Assembly (NCBI GenBank): GCA_016936355.1
Contig: JAFGYB010000050.1
Location: 1 to 64,000, forward strand
Reading direction: 5' to 3'
DNA: 64,000 nucleotides
Source of the DNA: Bacteroidales bacterium
GTDB lineage: Bacteria; Bacteroidota; Bacteroidia; Bacteroidales; F082
Part shown: positions 43,615-52,032 of the stretch, piece after piece
How the letters are laid out: every line of letters starts with the position of its first letter
Numbering within the stretch: the first letter of the stretch is position 1
Made by a program: the position numbers and the translations under genes
Notes under the pieces: generated by a model
Database searches by the model: none
The model's input: only the letters and a program-made list of their open reading frames with translations
What the model was told of the DNA's origin: nothing

Positions 43615-45222
43615 TCAATCAATTGTAAGAATGATGGGGGCCAGGGTTCGCTTCATGCCGTTGAGATCCCGTGCCATGATGTGTTCAAAGATAATGTTCT
43701 GTCCGCGATTGGTCCGTTGAATCTGCCTTCTCATTTCGGGCGTAAAATAAGAATTGCTGGATTTAAACCGATACACCTGGAACCCGCGTTGAAGTGTCAT
43801 GGTAAATGAGGTGATGACAAATGTTTGGTCAAAGTCAAAATCATCCGGCATTTTGGGTACCAAAGCCCCGGCGGCCAGCATGATGTTTTGATCGATTCCC
43901 CCGGAGTTTCTGCCTCCAACTGTTGCCAGGGGAACAGGGAGGTTCTTAACTCTGAATACTTTTGTCCCAAGAATCTGTTGTGTTCCGTCTATATTGATCC
44001 ATACACGAACGACAGCCTCGGTGTTGCCGGGGGGAATTTTTACCACCCAATCGTTACCCGAGGGATTCTTTTTTATAGTCCCACACGAGATAGTGGCCTT
44101 TAATTTTTCTCTGGGTATTCCCGAAACCGAAAGCGAAACAGGATTGTTTACACCAATGTAAAATACATTCATTTTTTTTGCCGACACGGTTACAATGGGT
44201 TTCGATACTATGTATTCGCTGTTGAAATGATAGTAGTTGACCTGACCCGAAGCATTGGTTTGTTTGACGATACCGGCATATTTATTGACCCCCTCTTTTC
44301 GGGCAGGGAGCCGGATCATAATCTTTCCCGGTTGACCCTTTATTTCTGTGGCATGCTCGTATTGATTATTGGCCAGGTAATTAGTGTCTGTTTTCAGGTA
44401 AACATCCGGTGTTTGGGTGGTGTCGTAGGCAGCCACAATTACTTCTGCTTTGTATTCTTGACCCAGAAAAACAATATCGCTTTTAGGCAATACCTTGGCT
44501 TCAATTTTATCAAATTTAAAATTTCCTTTCCCAATGGATTTGTACAAATGATTCACCACTTCATATTCCGCATTGTAAATGTCGGCCTTGAACTTGTTTA
44601 AGATGGTAATGTCAGCTGCCAGAATGGTGTTGTAAAAAAAGTGGTTTTGCCAGTTTTGTTTTTGCCCGTCGGCGTTATAGTAGGGGCCGAGGGTGGAAAG
44701 ATCGGTTTCGATGTCTTTAAATTTCCTGTCGTCCACAAGCCTGAGCAGCTTTTGTCTGAAATCATCGATTTTTGTTTTTAATTTTTGAGCTTCTCCCTTT
44801 TTCCCACTGTCCGTATTTCCCAGAAAATAATGGGTGGGGGCCAGGTAGTTGTCTTTTTTGGTGAGACTTCTGATCTTAATAATCCTTGCCGAATCCATCG
44901 GAATTTCTTCAGTAGTTGAGATGACGTGGTATTTTACCTCGTCAATGTATTTCAGCATGTCCTGCGACAAAGCCCTGGCTTGTTTTGCTTTTTCCCAATA
45001 AGGTTTCACTTTGCCTGGGTTGAACTCGTAATTTTTTGCAAACCCCTGGTAGATATCTGCCAGCCTTTGGTCCACACTTTTGTTTGTCAAAACAAGGCTG
45101 TCATTCACTACAATAAATGCGTTGATCACATCTTTGGAAACATTCAATGCCAGCAATGCGTACAAGACAAGGTACATCATTGCAATCATTTTTTGTCTGG
45201 GAGTTTCTTTGGCTGACGACAT
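43615..45222 (-). CDS. GldM/PorM homologue outside a gldKLMN cluster
   Basis: A 535-residue inner-membrane-anchored periplasmic protein of the GldM (PorM) family. The short cytoplasmic N-terminus and single helix match closely (TPRQKMIAMMYLVLYALLALNVSKDVINAF), and periplasmic domains D1-D4 can be followed (VTVSAKKMNVFYIGVNNPVSLSVSG, TKVFRVKNLPVP). In T9SS, GldM spans the periplasm with GldL and transmits proton-driven motion to the outer-membrane GldK/GldN ring. No gldK, gldL or gldN lies nearby; this copy ends an operon with a PapD-like chaperone candidate, an usher-like protein and a CYTG subunit. It may couple energy to that system or be a recruited paralogue. Confidence 0.85.
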   Translation of the reverse strand: MSSAKETPRQKMIAMMYLVLYALLALNVSKDVINAFIVVNDSLVLTNKSVDQRLADIYQGFAKNYEFNPGKVKPYWEKAKQARALSQDMLKYIDEVKYHVISTTEEIPMDSARIIKIRSLTKKDNYLAPTHYFLGNTDSGKKGEAQKLKTKIDDFRQKLLRLVDDRKFKDIETDLSTLGPYYNADGQKQNWQNHFFYNTILAADITILNKFKADIYNAEYEVVNHLYKSIGKGNFKFDKIEAKVLPKSDIVFLGQEYKAEVIVAAYDTTQTPDVYLKTDTNYLANNQYEHATEIKGQPGKIMIRLPARKEGVNKYAGIVKQTNASGQVNYYHFNSEYIVSKPIVTVSAKKMNVFYIGVNNPVSLSVSGIPREKLKATISCGTIKKNPSGNDWVVKIPPGNTEAVVRVWINIDGTQQILGTKVFRVKNLPVPLATVGGRNSGGIDQNIMLAAGALVPKMPDDFDFDQTFVITSFTMTLQRGFQVYRFKSSNSYFTPEMRRQIQRTNRGQNIIFEHIMARDLNGMKRTLAPIILTID

Positions 45223-45245
45223 AAGGTTAATTTATTTTAAATGAA

Positions 45246-45755
45246 TTATTGAGTCAGAGTATATACAAGGGTGATGCTGTATGCAATGGAATCTTCATTG
45301 CGGCGCTTGGGCAGGTTAAAAGATAAGTTGATTTTATGCCCTTCCCCGGCTTCCGATCCGGTATAGCAGGTGGTGATGTTATCGATCAAAACCCTTGCTA
45401 TACGCATTAATTGTATCTTCCCGGTGACGGTTCCTTTCGCTCCTTTTATATAACCCTGGTAGGGCTCGGTCTTTACCCATACGTTCATTCCTGAAGGGAT
45501 TCTTTTCGATCTCATCTGTAAGGAAACAGTAAAGGAAGGTTCATGATATTCAACCAATGTTGTGTAGTTAAGCCATTGAGAAAATTGGGTTTTTTCGGTA
45601 GCTGACAGATCATTTCCATAGACGGGAGACACATCAATGTATTTCGGTATTTTATTGCTGACAGAGAAACTGATCTGTGCCTGAGTGGTACCCCAGCTTA
45701 GCAGCAATGCGAGAGTAAAAATGCCCCATCCTGATTTGTTTATTCTCCTTTTCAT
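45246..45755 (-). CDS. CYTG-family exported protein, operonic copy
   Basis: A 169-residue exported protein (signal peptide about 1-27, ending TQAQ) placed 9 bp after the usher-like gene and 23 bp before the GldM gene. Its C-terminal half follows the pattern of the four other small proteins of the cluster: IPSGMNVWV, IARVLIDNITTCYTGSEAGEGHKINLSFNL and a terminal SITLVYTL strand. It is the most divergent copy, so it may be an adaptor or tip-like component. I know no named family for it. Confidence 0.7.
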   Translation of the reverse strand: MKRRINKSGWGIFTLALLLSWGTTQAQISFSVSNKIPKYIDVSPVYGNDLSATEKTQFSQWLNYTTLVEYHEPSFTVSLQMRSKRIPSGMNVWVKTEPYQGYIKGAKGTVTGKIQLMRIARVLIDNITTCYTGSEAGEGHKINLSFNLPKRRNEDSIAYSITLVYTLTQ

Positions 45756-45764
45756 TTGCTTTAA

Positions 45765-48470
45765 TCACCAATTAGGCTGTTGGAACTGAATTTTATGATA
45801 TATTTTTTTAATGACGACGGTTAAAGATTTTGTTTGATCGCGTTTCAGATCGAGCTTGAATTCACCGGATTCAAGCTCATAACCTTCGGGAATTCCCTGG
45901 TTGTATACCTTCACATTCCATTGACCGGGCCGCAGGTCGGTAAAATTGAATGTACCGTCAGGATTGGTATAAACACGGAACATTTCCTTGCCGTTATTCA
46001 CTTCAACAATCAGCCTTTTCAGATGCTTTTTCACAGAGGTGTATTTTTTTGGGTCAACATTCTCTTCTTTTTTGATGATCACTTTGCCTTTGATCTGAGC
46101 TGCAGTAGTCAGTGCTATCTCAAACTGAACTGTTTTCCCGGGCAGAATGTCAATTTTGTAGGGCCCGGGCTTCACGGAGATGGCATTAAGCCCTGCTCTG
46201 GAATTATCGATAAACATATAATGGATCCCCGTTTTAACATTTCGAAAATTAAATTCACCGTTTTCGTCTGTGTACAAAACATTTCCAGCCATTGTAATCA
46301 TCACTCCCTTAATATTGGCTACCCCGTTGTTTAGGATCTTACCATGAAGATTGCCAACGTCTTTTCGTTTCGATGAGGGAAAATTAAAAGAATGAGTGAA
46401 GATTAAACTCGCACTAAATTGAGTTTGAGTCAACTGATTGCTTTTGAGTCCGTAATTTACATAAGCACCCAACTGATCGTGTTTACTCAACCTGTAATCG
46501 GCATTCATGCCCAGAATACTTCTGTTTTTATAGAGTTGCTGTGCTTTAAAATTATTTTGATACTGAAAAGAGACTTTAAGTTTATTGCCCCAGGTAGCAT
46601 TAAAGGTTCCACCGTAAAGATATCTTTTAAAACTGCTGTTGATGAATTGTTGTCCTCCCAAATAGCTGACAAAACTGGTTAAATTGATGTGATTATTGAT
46701 TCTGTAATTGAGTGATAGATTTGAGTTTAATACTGTTTTTGTTGCCAGTTCATTTTCTTTAGGCGTTACGTAGTTGGTTGTTTTCCCGATGGAAGAATAT
46801 AAATAAATACCGATGCGTTTAACCCTGCTCGTAAGTGTCAGCTGGACTATTTTGCTGCTGTAATAAAATTGTTTTGGCGTACCCATGTCTTCCATGGTAT
46901 TTTTACTTGCACTGATACTGATGCTGTTGTTAATGGAAAAGCGATATCCTATTGAAAAGGTTAAATTTGTGCTGTAAGGAGCGTTTGAATACATGGTATC
47001 CACAGCCATGTTCGTATGATTGAAATAATAATTTGCCGATAAATTTAGTTTGTGAAAAACGGTAAAGCTCAAACCTGAGGATACAAATTCCGTATTGGAG
47101 ATGTATCCCGGGAAATCAGGATCGGCCTTTGTATAATCAGCGAAAAGCTGCAAAGATTTGATTTTCATTTTATAATTAACGGAGTAGGCCTTGCTCATTT
47201 TCCCCTGTGCTGATCCGGTGGCAAACTCAAACCGGATGTTATTCCAGGAAAAGGGTTTTATTTTTCCCGAAAGGGTCGCCAATTGTGCCGAATTGTTGCT
47301 TACAAATGCTTTGTTCAAATAGCCCAGATTTAATTCGATTTTTTCACCCGAAAAATAGCTTCCATAAACCGAAATTACGCGTTTCAAACTGGGATAAAAC
47401 CGAGGGATGTTTACAAAAGTCCCGAAACGCAATTTCTTGAATGTATGCTGATATTTTATGCCTCTACCCAGCCTCGAAGCTTCGGTCAGCATCGAAAGTC
47501 CGAAATTGTTGTCGCCAAGCCATAGTTGGGATTTGGGTGTTCGGTATTTTACCTGGTACATATCTGTTTGACCCAGCACCGGGTTTCCCAGCCTGTTGGG
47601 ACCCCGAAAATGGAAAGAAAGACTTCTTTTGGTGGCCGGGTTTAAAATACCGCCTCCCTGAACGTTGTACATGTATCCGTAACTCCTTTTGCCATTTGGG
47701 TTATTGGTAGCCAAAAGCGCAGACACCCGGACAGGGACTCTGTTATAGGCATCAAATTTAACTTTATCCGAAGGAATAACCTTGTAGACGCACGTGCTGG
47801 AACTGTTGATGTTGGGGGCCCCAAGTATGGATGCGTTTATTCGCACGCTGGCATTGGTGTTGTTTATTATATTTTTCGGTGTATTTACATAAATGCGGAT
47901 GGTTCGCGATGAGTCGGGCGAAAGTGTTATATTTCTGGTTTCCGAAACTTGATTGTTGATAATCGTTGTTTTTAGTGTGGCTCGTACGTTGGATGAATTC
48001 TTCAGTAGAAATTGAACACTGGCTGTATCGCCAGAGAACACATAATCGGGAGCCTTCAGCAGTCGGGTAAGCACTCCGTATTGGGGTTTAACATAAATCG
48101 GAACACGAATCCTGTTGATTCTATTGTTGTTCGAAGCATCATAAGCCTCTATATCAATCCGGTAATCCCCTACCAGGGCATTGTCGGGAGCATAAAAACT
48201 AAATATTTTCAGTTGTTTGGAAGATGCCGGTACCAATTCAGATGTGTAGTCCATTAGCTGGTCCCAGCCTTTGGGTGCAATGATTTTCAGGTGAAATTCT
48301 TTATCGGATGAAGAATAGTTTTTTAACATTACGGCAACACAAAAGGTGGATCCGGGATTCAGATCAAGTTCATTATTATTAACCAACCGTATTTCTAACT
48401 CATTATTCTGGGCAAAAACGACAACGGATATGAACAGGCTCAATGTTAAAACTGAAATCCTTTTCCACAT
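45765..48470 (-). CDS. Usher-like outer-membrane beta-barrel protein
   Basis: A 901-residue exported protein. Signal peptide about 1-20; two NEW3/Ig-like domains about 25-235 (LNPGSTFCVAVMLKNYSSSDKEFHLKIIAPKGWDQL); a long run of alternating amphipathic strands about 250-690, typical of an outer-membrane barrel (SLSFHFRGPNRLGN, KLRFGTFVNIPRFYP); then two carboxypeptidase-regulatory-like beta-sandwiches, about 700-765 (GNLHGKILNNGVANIKGVMI) and 785-895 (YTNPDGTFNFTDLRPGQWNVKVYN). N-terminal Ig domains, a large barrel and two C-terminal sandwiches mirror fimbrial ushers, though I see no direct usher signature. Together with the adjacent chaperone candidate and subunits it is the likely export pore. 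Confidence 0.55.
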   Translation of the reverse strand: MWKRISVLTLSLFISVVVFAQNNELEIRLVNNNELDLNPGSTFCVAVMLKNYSSSDKEFHLKIIAPKGWDQLMDYTSELVPASSKQLKIFSFYAPDNALVGDYRIDIEAYDASNNNRINRIRVPIYVKPQYGVLTRLLKAPDYVFSGDTASVQFLLKNSSNVRATLKTTIINNQVSETRNITLSPDSSRTIRIYVNTPKNIINNTNASVRINASILGAPNINSSSTCVYKVIPSDKVKFDAYNRVPVRVSALLATNNPNGKRSYGYMYNVQGGGILNPATKRSLSFHFRGPNRLGNPVLGQTDMYQVKYRTPKSQLWLGDNNFGLSMLTEASRLGRGIKYQHTFKKLRFGTFVNIPRFYPSLKRVISVYGSYFSGEKIELNLGYLNKAFVSNNSAQLATLSGKIKPFSWNNIRFEFATGSAQGKMSKAYSVNYKMKIKSLQLFADYTKADPDFPGYISNTEFVSSGLSFTVFHKLNLSANYYFNHTNMAVDTMYSNAPYSTNLTFSIGYRFSINNSISISASKNTMEDMGTPKQFYYSSKIVQLTLTSRVKRIGIYLYSSIGKTTNYVTPKENELATKTVLNSNLSLNYRINNHINLTSFVSYLGGQQFINSSFKRYLYGGTFNATWGNKLKVSFQYQNNFKAQQLYKNRSILGMNADYRLSKHDQLGAYVNYGLKSNQLTQTQFSASLIFTHSFNFPSSKRKDVGNLHGKILNNGVANIKGVMITMAGNVLYTDENGEFNFRNVKTGIHYMFIDNSRAGLNAISVKPGPYKIDILPGKTVQFEIALTTAAQIKGKVIIKKEENVDPKKYTSVKKHLKRLIVEVNNGKEMFRVYTNPDGTFNFTDLRPGQWNVKVYNQGIPEGYELESGEFKLDLKRDQTKSLTVVIKKIYHKIQFQQPNW

Positions 48471-48571
48471 TTACATAAGAATTCTAAATTTGTTGGTATA
48501 CATCAATGGAGGTCCCTGGTGATTTCGAATTGAATCAAATATTTGGGAAAACAATCTGTTAAAAGGTATAT

Positions 48572-49363
48572 TTAGAAGTAAAGCGAATAATTTAAACCGA
48601 AAACATCCTGACCTTCTCCCTGTGCTACAATAACAGATTGGTATGTTCTTCCTGATTTTAATCCTTCCAGATTAAACCTGAAACGTGTAGAACAAGTGGG
48701 GAAAATTCCCTTCCTTGGCGCGGTAATTTCCTTCACTAGTTTTCCCTCGTTGTTAAACAGTTTCATGGTGAGGTCGGGTGCGATATAATGGTCGCCCGTA
48801 TTTTTGAGATCAACGGCTAAAAACAACTGCTTTCCCTCTCTGAGCAGGGTGGGTTTCATAAATTCCAATTTACCCAGACCTTTGTTGTTGAGATCGGTAA
48901 CGATCTGAATAGCATACCGAATGACGGTGTTGATCGTGACCTGCCCGGCCTGTGTGGGTTTGATCGGTGAAACTCCTTCCACCATCAGGACACTCCAATA
49001 AGTACCTTTCAATGTATCGCTGTGCGGTATGGTAACCGTGTACCGAATATAAATGGAGGAATTCGCCTTAACTACTGCTGTTTTGGGACTGTATTTTATC
49101 CAGTTTGCATTGGACCGTTTATGCGAAACAGGGGTGTCATAGTATGTAAAATCTTTATAATCGTACAACAAATCAGTTTGATAAACCTTTATCTCCTGGT
49201 CTGTTGCGCCTGTATTTTGAATCTTAATTTCACCATTATACACATCACCGGCCGCACCTTTGTGAACATGTCTCAAACTTCCTACCACTTCAATGGAAGC
49301 TTTTGATGTGAAGGGTAAAATTAACAACAGGAGACAGGTTAAGAAAAAATTGTTGAACTTCAT
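48572..49363 (-). CDS. PapD-like periplasmic chaperone candidate
   Basis: A 263-residue exported protein (signal peptide about 1-22) made of two Ig-like halves. The N-terminal half has a PapD-style segment, NWIKYSPKTAVVKANSSIYI followed by RYTVTIPHSD and TYWSVLMVEG. The C-terminal half is LGKLEFMKPTLLREGKQLFL and DLKNTGDHYIAPDLTMKLF. The length fits pilus chaperones and there is no C-terminal anchor, unlike Gram-positive DUF916-type proteins. It is first in the operon with the usher-like gene. A role in keeping CYTG subunits soluble in the periplasm is inferred from context. Confidence 0.5.
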   Translation of the reverse strand: MKFNNFFLTCLLLLILPFTSKASIEVVGSLRHVHKGAAGDVYNGEIKIQNTGATDQEIKVYQTDLLYDYKDFTYYDTPVSHKRSNANWIKYSPKTAVVKANSSIYIRYTVTIPHSDTLKGTYWSVLMVEGVSPIKPTQAGQVTINTVIRYAIQIVTDLNNKGLGKLEFMKPTLLREGKQLFLAVDLKNTGDHYIAPDLTMKLFNNEGKLVKEITAPRKGIFPTCSTRFRFNLEGLKSGRTYQSVIVAQGEGQDVFGLNYSLYF

Positions 49364-49501
49364 ACTATCAATTTATTGATTTTGAATCACAATATTACAA
49401 AAAAATATTAATTATCAAAATTTATATATGCTATTTTTTTACCTGTATTTTCGCGGTGTTTCAGTGATTCCATACCCGGTAGCTCCCCTTTCTGACCCAA
49501 C

Positions 49502-49519
49502 TTTTGAATGATTTCAAAA
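49502..49519. promoter_or_regulatory. Dyad upstream of the chaperone-usher-like operon
   Basis: In the 389-bp gap 49364-49752, TTTTGAA-N4-TTCAAAA lies about 140 bp upstream of the chaperone candidate start. No clear TAnnTTTG box is visible in the AT-rich 49370-49440 stretch where the promoter should be. Apart from this dyad and the terminator at 49683-49710, I see nothing convincing here. Confidence 0.3.
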
Positions 49520-49682
49520 CGTGCAATAAACAGTACAGAATCAACGTGTTTTGGTTTGGCTTAAAATTTATACATCAGGAGGCGGAAGGGAAGTGAACGT
49601 GATGAAAAGAGAACTGGGGATCGTTTTCTTAACATTTTGGATGATGAATTTCTTATTCATGGAGGTCAATACTGGCACAGAA

Positions 49683-49710
49683 TATAAAAATTGGGGACTA
49701 TTGTCCCCAA
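49683..49710 (-). terminator. Terminator of the CYTG subunit gene 49753-50322
   Basis: An 8-bp perfect stem TTGGGGAC / GTCCCCAA (49691-49698 and 49703-49710) with a 4-nt loop is followed on the minus strand by TTTTTATA. It lies 42 bp past the stop and isolates the subunit transcript from the chaperone-usher-like operon. Confidence 0.85.
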
Positions 49711-49752
49711 TGTATTGCGTTTTATGTACGGATAAAAATATCATTAATTGGA

Positions 49753-50322
49753 TTAGTTGCCTGCTGTAATGGTCAATGTAACCACGGTTGTGGAACCTGT
49801 TGTGGCAACAATGTTGGCATATTGCCCGGCAGCCCCTGCATTCCATTGCCAGTTCAACCGGTATCCGTCTTTTGCGGAAGTTCCTGTAAAACAGCTGCCC
49901 ACTCCGGTAAAAATATCCTGAGCTGTTGTCGATAGCGTTACCGTATTGGCTGTGGAACCAAAAGTGCCGTCACCATTAGTGCTGGTAGGAAGATCGCCGG
50001 TAACGTCCAAAGTTGTTCCTGCAGGAATCTGATCATAACTAGCCTGAATTTTGCGTGTTTGTCCGGAAGCGATGATGGAGGATACCTGGGCGTAACTGGC
50101 ACCGGAGCCCCCGCTAATTGCAGTACCGGCAACGTTGGTTGTTAATTCAAGTGAAACCGCTGCTGTAACCCCGGTGGTATCAACCGCATTGATTAGTAAA
50201 ACTTCGGGTATTCCCATGGTTAGATCCTGCGTTGTCGTGTTTGTTTGTGCAAACAGACTTGTTGCCAGTACAAGAAAAGCACCAGTCATTGTTAGTTTTG
50301 AAAGCACTCTTAAAATTTTCAT
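49753..50322 (-). CDS. CYTG-family exported subunit, copy A
   Basis: A 189-residue exported protein (signal peptide about 1-25, ending SLFAQ). The mature part is Ser/Thr/Ala/Gly-rich beta-protein with GIPEVLLINAV near its N-terminus, ASYAQVSSIIASGQTRKI, IPAGTTLDVTGD, the motif GVGSCFTGT and a terminal TVVTLTIT strand. It is about 90% identical without gaps to the neighbour at 50668-51237, so a recent duplicate. Composition, length and tandem copies resemble a major fimbrial or surface-polymer subunit; no known pilin family is recognised. It has its own phased upstream motifs and terminator. Confidence 0.75.
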   Translation of the reverse strand: MKILRVLSKLTMTGAFLVLATSLFAQTNTTTQDLTMGIPEVLLINAVDTTGVTAAVSLELTTNVAGTAISGGSGASYAQVSSIIASGQTRKIQASYDQIPAGTTLDVTGDLPTSTNGDGTFGSTANTVTLSTTAQDIFTGVGSCFTGTSAKDGYRLNWQWNAGAAGQYANIVATTGSTTVVTLTITAGN

Positions 50323-50410
50323 AATAGTTTAGTAAATTTATTCAAAGATTATCTGATTTATTTTCAATTTTTTACTGTGTAAATTTAGGTTGTATATCCT
50401 ATATGGAGCA

Positions 50411-50469
50411 ATAGGCAACGAACTGAAAAGAGGTTCAGAAAATCTGAAATAAGGTTCAGAAATTCTGAA
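50411..50469 (-). promoter_or_regulatory. Phased operator array of CYTG subunit A
   Basis: ATAGGCAAC (50411-50419) is followed by two palindromes, TTCAGA-AAA-TCTGAA (50434-50448) and TTCAGAA-A-TTCTGAA (50455-50469), 21 bp apart. CTGAA occurs at 50423, 50444 and 50465, all 21 bp apart, which suggests dimers bound on one DNA face. The array is 89-147 bp upstream of the start. The LuxR-type regulator at 52768 is the obvious candidate. The remainder of 50323-50667 holds a weak TAAATTTA box (minus strand, about 50390) and the next gene's terminator. Confidence 0.6.
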
Positions 50470-50589
50470 TTTACAAAATGCTGGCGGAGGTGTTTACGAT
50501 CCAGTTGAGTATTTTGTAAAAGGATAAGTACCCTTTTTGCTCCAGATCTTTATATGGCAAAACAATCGTATTGAAAAACTTCAAATTGA

Positions 50590-50626
50590 ATAAAATAAAT
50601 TAGGAGAACATAAAAGCATGTTCTCC
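50590..50626 (-). terminator. Terminator of CYTG subunit gene 50668-51237
   Basis: A 9-bp stem GGAGAACAT (50603-50611) / ATGTTCTCC (50618-50626) with a 6-nt loop is followed on the minus strand by an AT-rich, T-containing tract (TAATTTATTTTATT). It lies 41 bp past the stop. Confidence 0.75.
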
Positions 50627-50667
50627 CAATTTATAATCTAAAAATAATTGAAGTTGAAATCGGTACC

Positions 50668-51237
50668 CTAACTACCGGCAGTGATAGTTAGCGTTACGAT
50701 CGTTGTTGAGCCTGTTGTGGCCACAATATTTGCATAAGTACCTGCCGTACTTGCATTCCATTTCCAATTCAAACGATACCCGTCTTTTGCAGCGGTTCCG
50801 GTGTAACAGCTCCCAACACCGGTAAAGATATCCTGAGCTGTGGTGGATAATGTTACGGTATTGGCTGTAGAACCAAAGTTTCCATCACCATTTGAGCTGG
50901 TGGGAACATCACCGGTAACATCCAAAGTAGTACCGGCTGGTATCTGATCATAGCTTGCCTGAATTTTGCGGGTTTGCCCGGAAGCCACAATGGATGATAC
51001 CTGAGCGTAACTGGCACCGGTTCCTCCGCTAATGGCAGTACCGGCAACGTTCGTGGTCAACTGCAACGAAACGGCAGCAGTAACACCGGTTGAATCTACG
51101 GCATTGATTAAAAGAACTTCCGGAATGCCCATGGTTAATGCCTGGGTGGTGGTATTTGTTTGTGCAAATACACTCGTTGTTAACAGGAGAAAAGCACCCA
51201 TCAGCGAGATTTTAGAAAGAGTTTTTAGAATATTCAT
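50668..51237 (-). CDS. CYTG-family exported subunit, copy B
   Basis: A 189-residue exported protein, the near-identical paralogue of the 49753-50322 product (about 16 differences in the mature part, no gaps). Same layout: signal peptide about 1-25, GIPEVLLINAV, ASYAQVSSIVASGQTRKI, GVGSCYTGT and a terminal TIVTLTIT strand. Its separate terminator and conserved upstream motifs indicate an independently regulated single-gene transcript. Two interchangeable major subunits, or antigenic variants, are plausible. It is not known to me as a named family. Confidence 0.75.
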   Translation of the reverse strand: MNILKTLSKISLMGAFLLLTTSVFAQTNTTTQALTMGIPEVLLINAVDSTGVTAAVSLQLTTNVAGTAISGGTGASYAQVSSIVASGQTRKIQASYDQIPAGTTLDVTGDVPTSSNGDGNFGSTANTVTLSTTAQDIFTGVGSCYTGTAAKDGYRLNWKWNASTAGTYANIVATTGSTTIVTLTITAGS

Positions 51238-51320
51238 AATTTATTTCTTTGTAGTTCAAACGTTTTAAAAATGGCTGGATCAATTTTTAAACAAAAATGG
51301 GCGTATTATTGATAGGGCAC

Positions 51321-51380
51321 AATAGGCAACATGCTGAATTAGACTTCAAAAAATCTGAATTAATGTTCATGAATGCCTAT
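51321..51380 (-). promoter_or_regulatory. Phased operator array of CYTG subunit B
   Basis: It reproduces the arrangement in front of copy A: AATAGGCAAC (51321-51330), CTGAA (51334), TTCAAA-AAA-TCTGAA (51345-51359) and TTCATGAA (51366), with the same 12-, 23- and 21-bp offsets. The flanking sequence has diverged while these blocks are kept, which supports function. The second palindrome is degenerate here. Confidence 0.55.
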
Positions 51381-51463
51381 GAGTGTTGTTTGAGCTTTGT
51401 TTTGTTTGAAATATCAGGTGATTTTGATAGAACATACTCTTTGTCATAACCGTTGGTTTTGGA

Positions 51464-52021
51464 TCAATTTAAGGTCAGGGTGACTGTGACGTTATAAGTT
51501 CCGGCCACAATCTGCGCATAATTGGTGGGTTTCAAAGTAAATGTCAACTGGTAACCGTCATCTATTCCTGTACCGGTGTAACAGGTACCAATACCTGTTA
51601 CGATATTCTGATTGCTGGTTGTCAGTGTAATCGGTGGACTGGGATCTCCCAGGTCTCCGGCACTGTTTGTGGTGGTACATGGGGCGGAAACCAATGTTAA
51701 TGTTGTTCCTGGGGGAACACTCCCGCTGGTTATGGCGGCGGTTATCTGACCAAAACCATTAGGATACCATCTGCGCCAAAAATAACCGATATAGTAACTT
51801 ATTTTAATATAGGTATCGGAGTTAGATACCGTTGTGACAGGTTCGCCAACAAGCGGAGTGCTGAATGTTAGTGATATATTCGGGTGATTTGTATCTAAGT
51901 AATAGTAAATGGACCAATTACTGGTACTTGAAATCGGTTCCCCTGCTACTTGGGCCGACAAATTATTGACAAAGAGGATGCCTAATCCTATTAAAGTAAG
52001 TTTCAAGGCAAAATTTTTCAT
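51464..52021 (-). CDS. CYTG-family exported protein, divergent copy C
   Basis: A 185-residue exported protein (signal peptide about 1-23, ending LSAQ). The C-terminal half keeps the shared pattern: GQITAAITSGSVPPGTTLTL, ITLTTSNQNIVTGIGTCYTG with TGIDDGYQLTF, and a terminal VTVTLTLN strand. The N-terminal half is rich in Tyr and Trp (SNWSIYYYLDTN, YYIGYFWRRWYPNGFG) and unlike the other copies, which suggests a ligand-binding or tip role. It is 11 bp downstream of the next paralogue, in one operon. Confidence 0.7.
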   Translation of the reverse strand: MKNFALKLTLIGLGILFVNNLSAQVAGEPISSTSNWSIYYYLDTNHPNISLTFSTPLVGEPVTTVSNSDTYIKISYYIGYFWRRWYPNGFGQITAAITSGSVPPGTTLTLVSAPCTTTNSAGDLGDPSPPITLTTSNQNIVTGIGTCYTGTGIDDGYQLTFTLKPTNYAQIVAGTYNVTVTLTLN

Positions 52022-52032
52022 TTTGGCTTTGT

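Noticed and set aside
49502-49519. TTTTGAA-N4-TTCAAAA as another copy of the CYTG operator
   Set aside because: Its half-sites are in the opposite order and lack the CTGAA element and 21-bp phasing, so it is listed only as a separate dyad.
49603-49769. A 55-codon plus-strand frame preceded by purine-rich sequence
   Set aside because: It runs through the terminator hairpin at 49691-49710 and into the 3' end of a subunit gene, has odd composition and no recognisable features.
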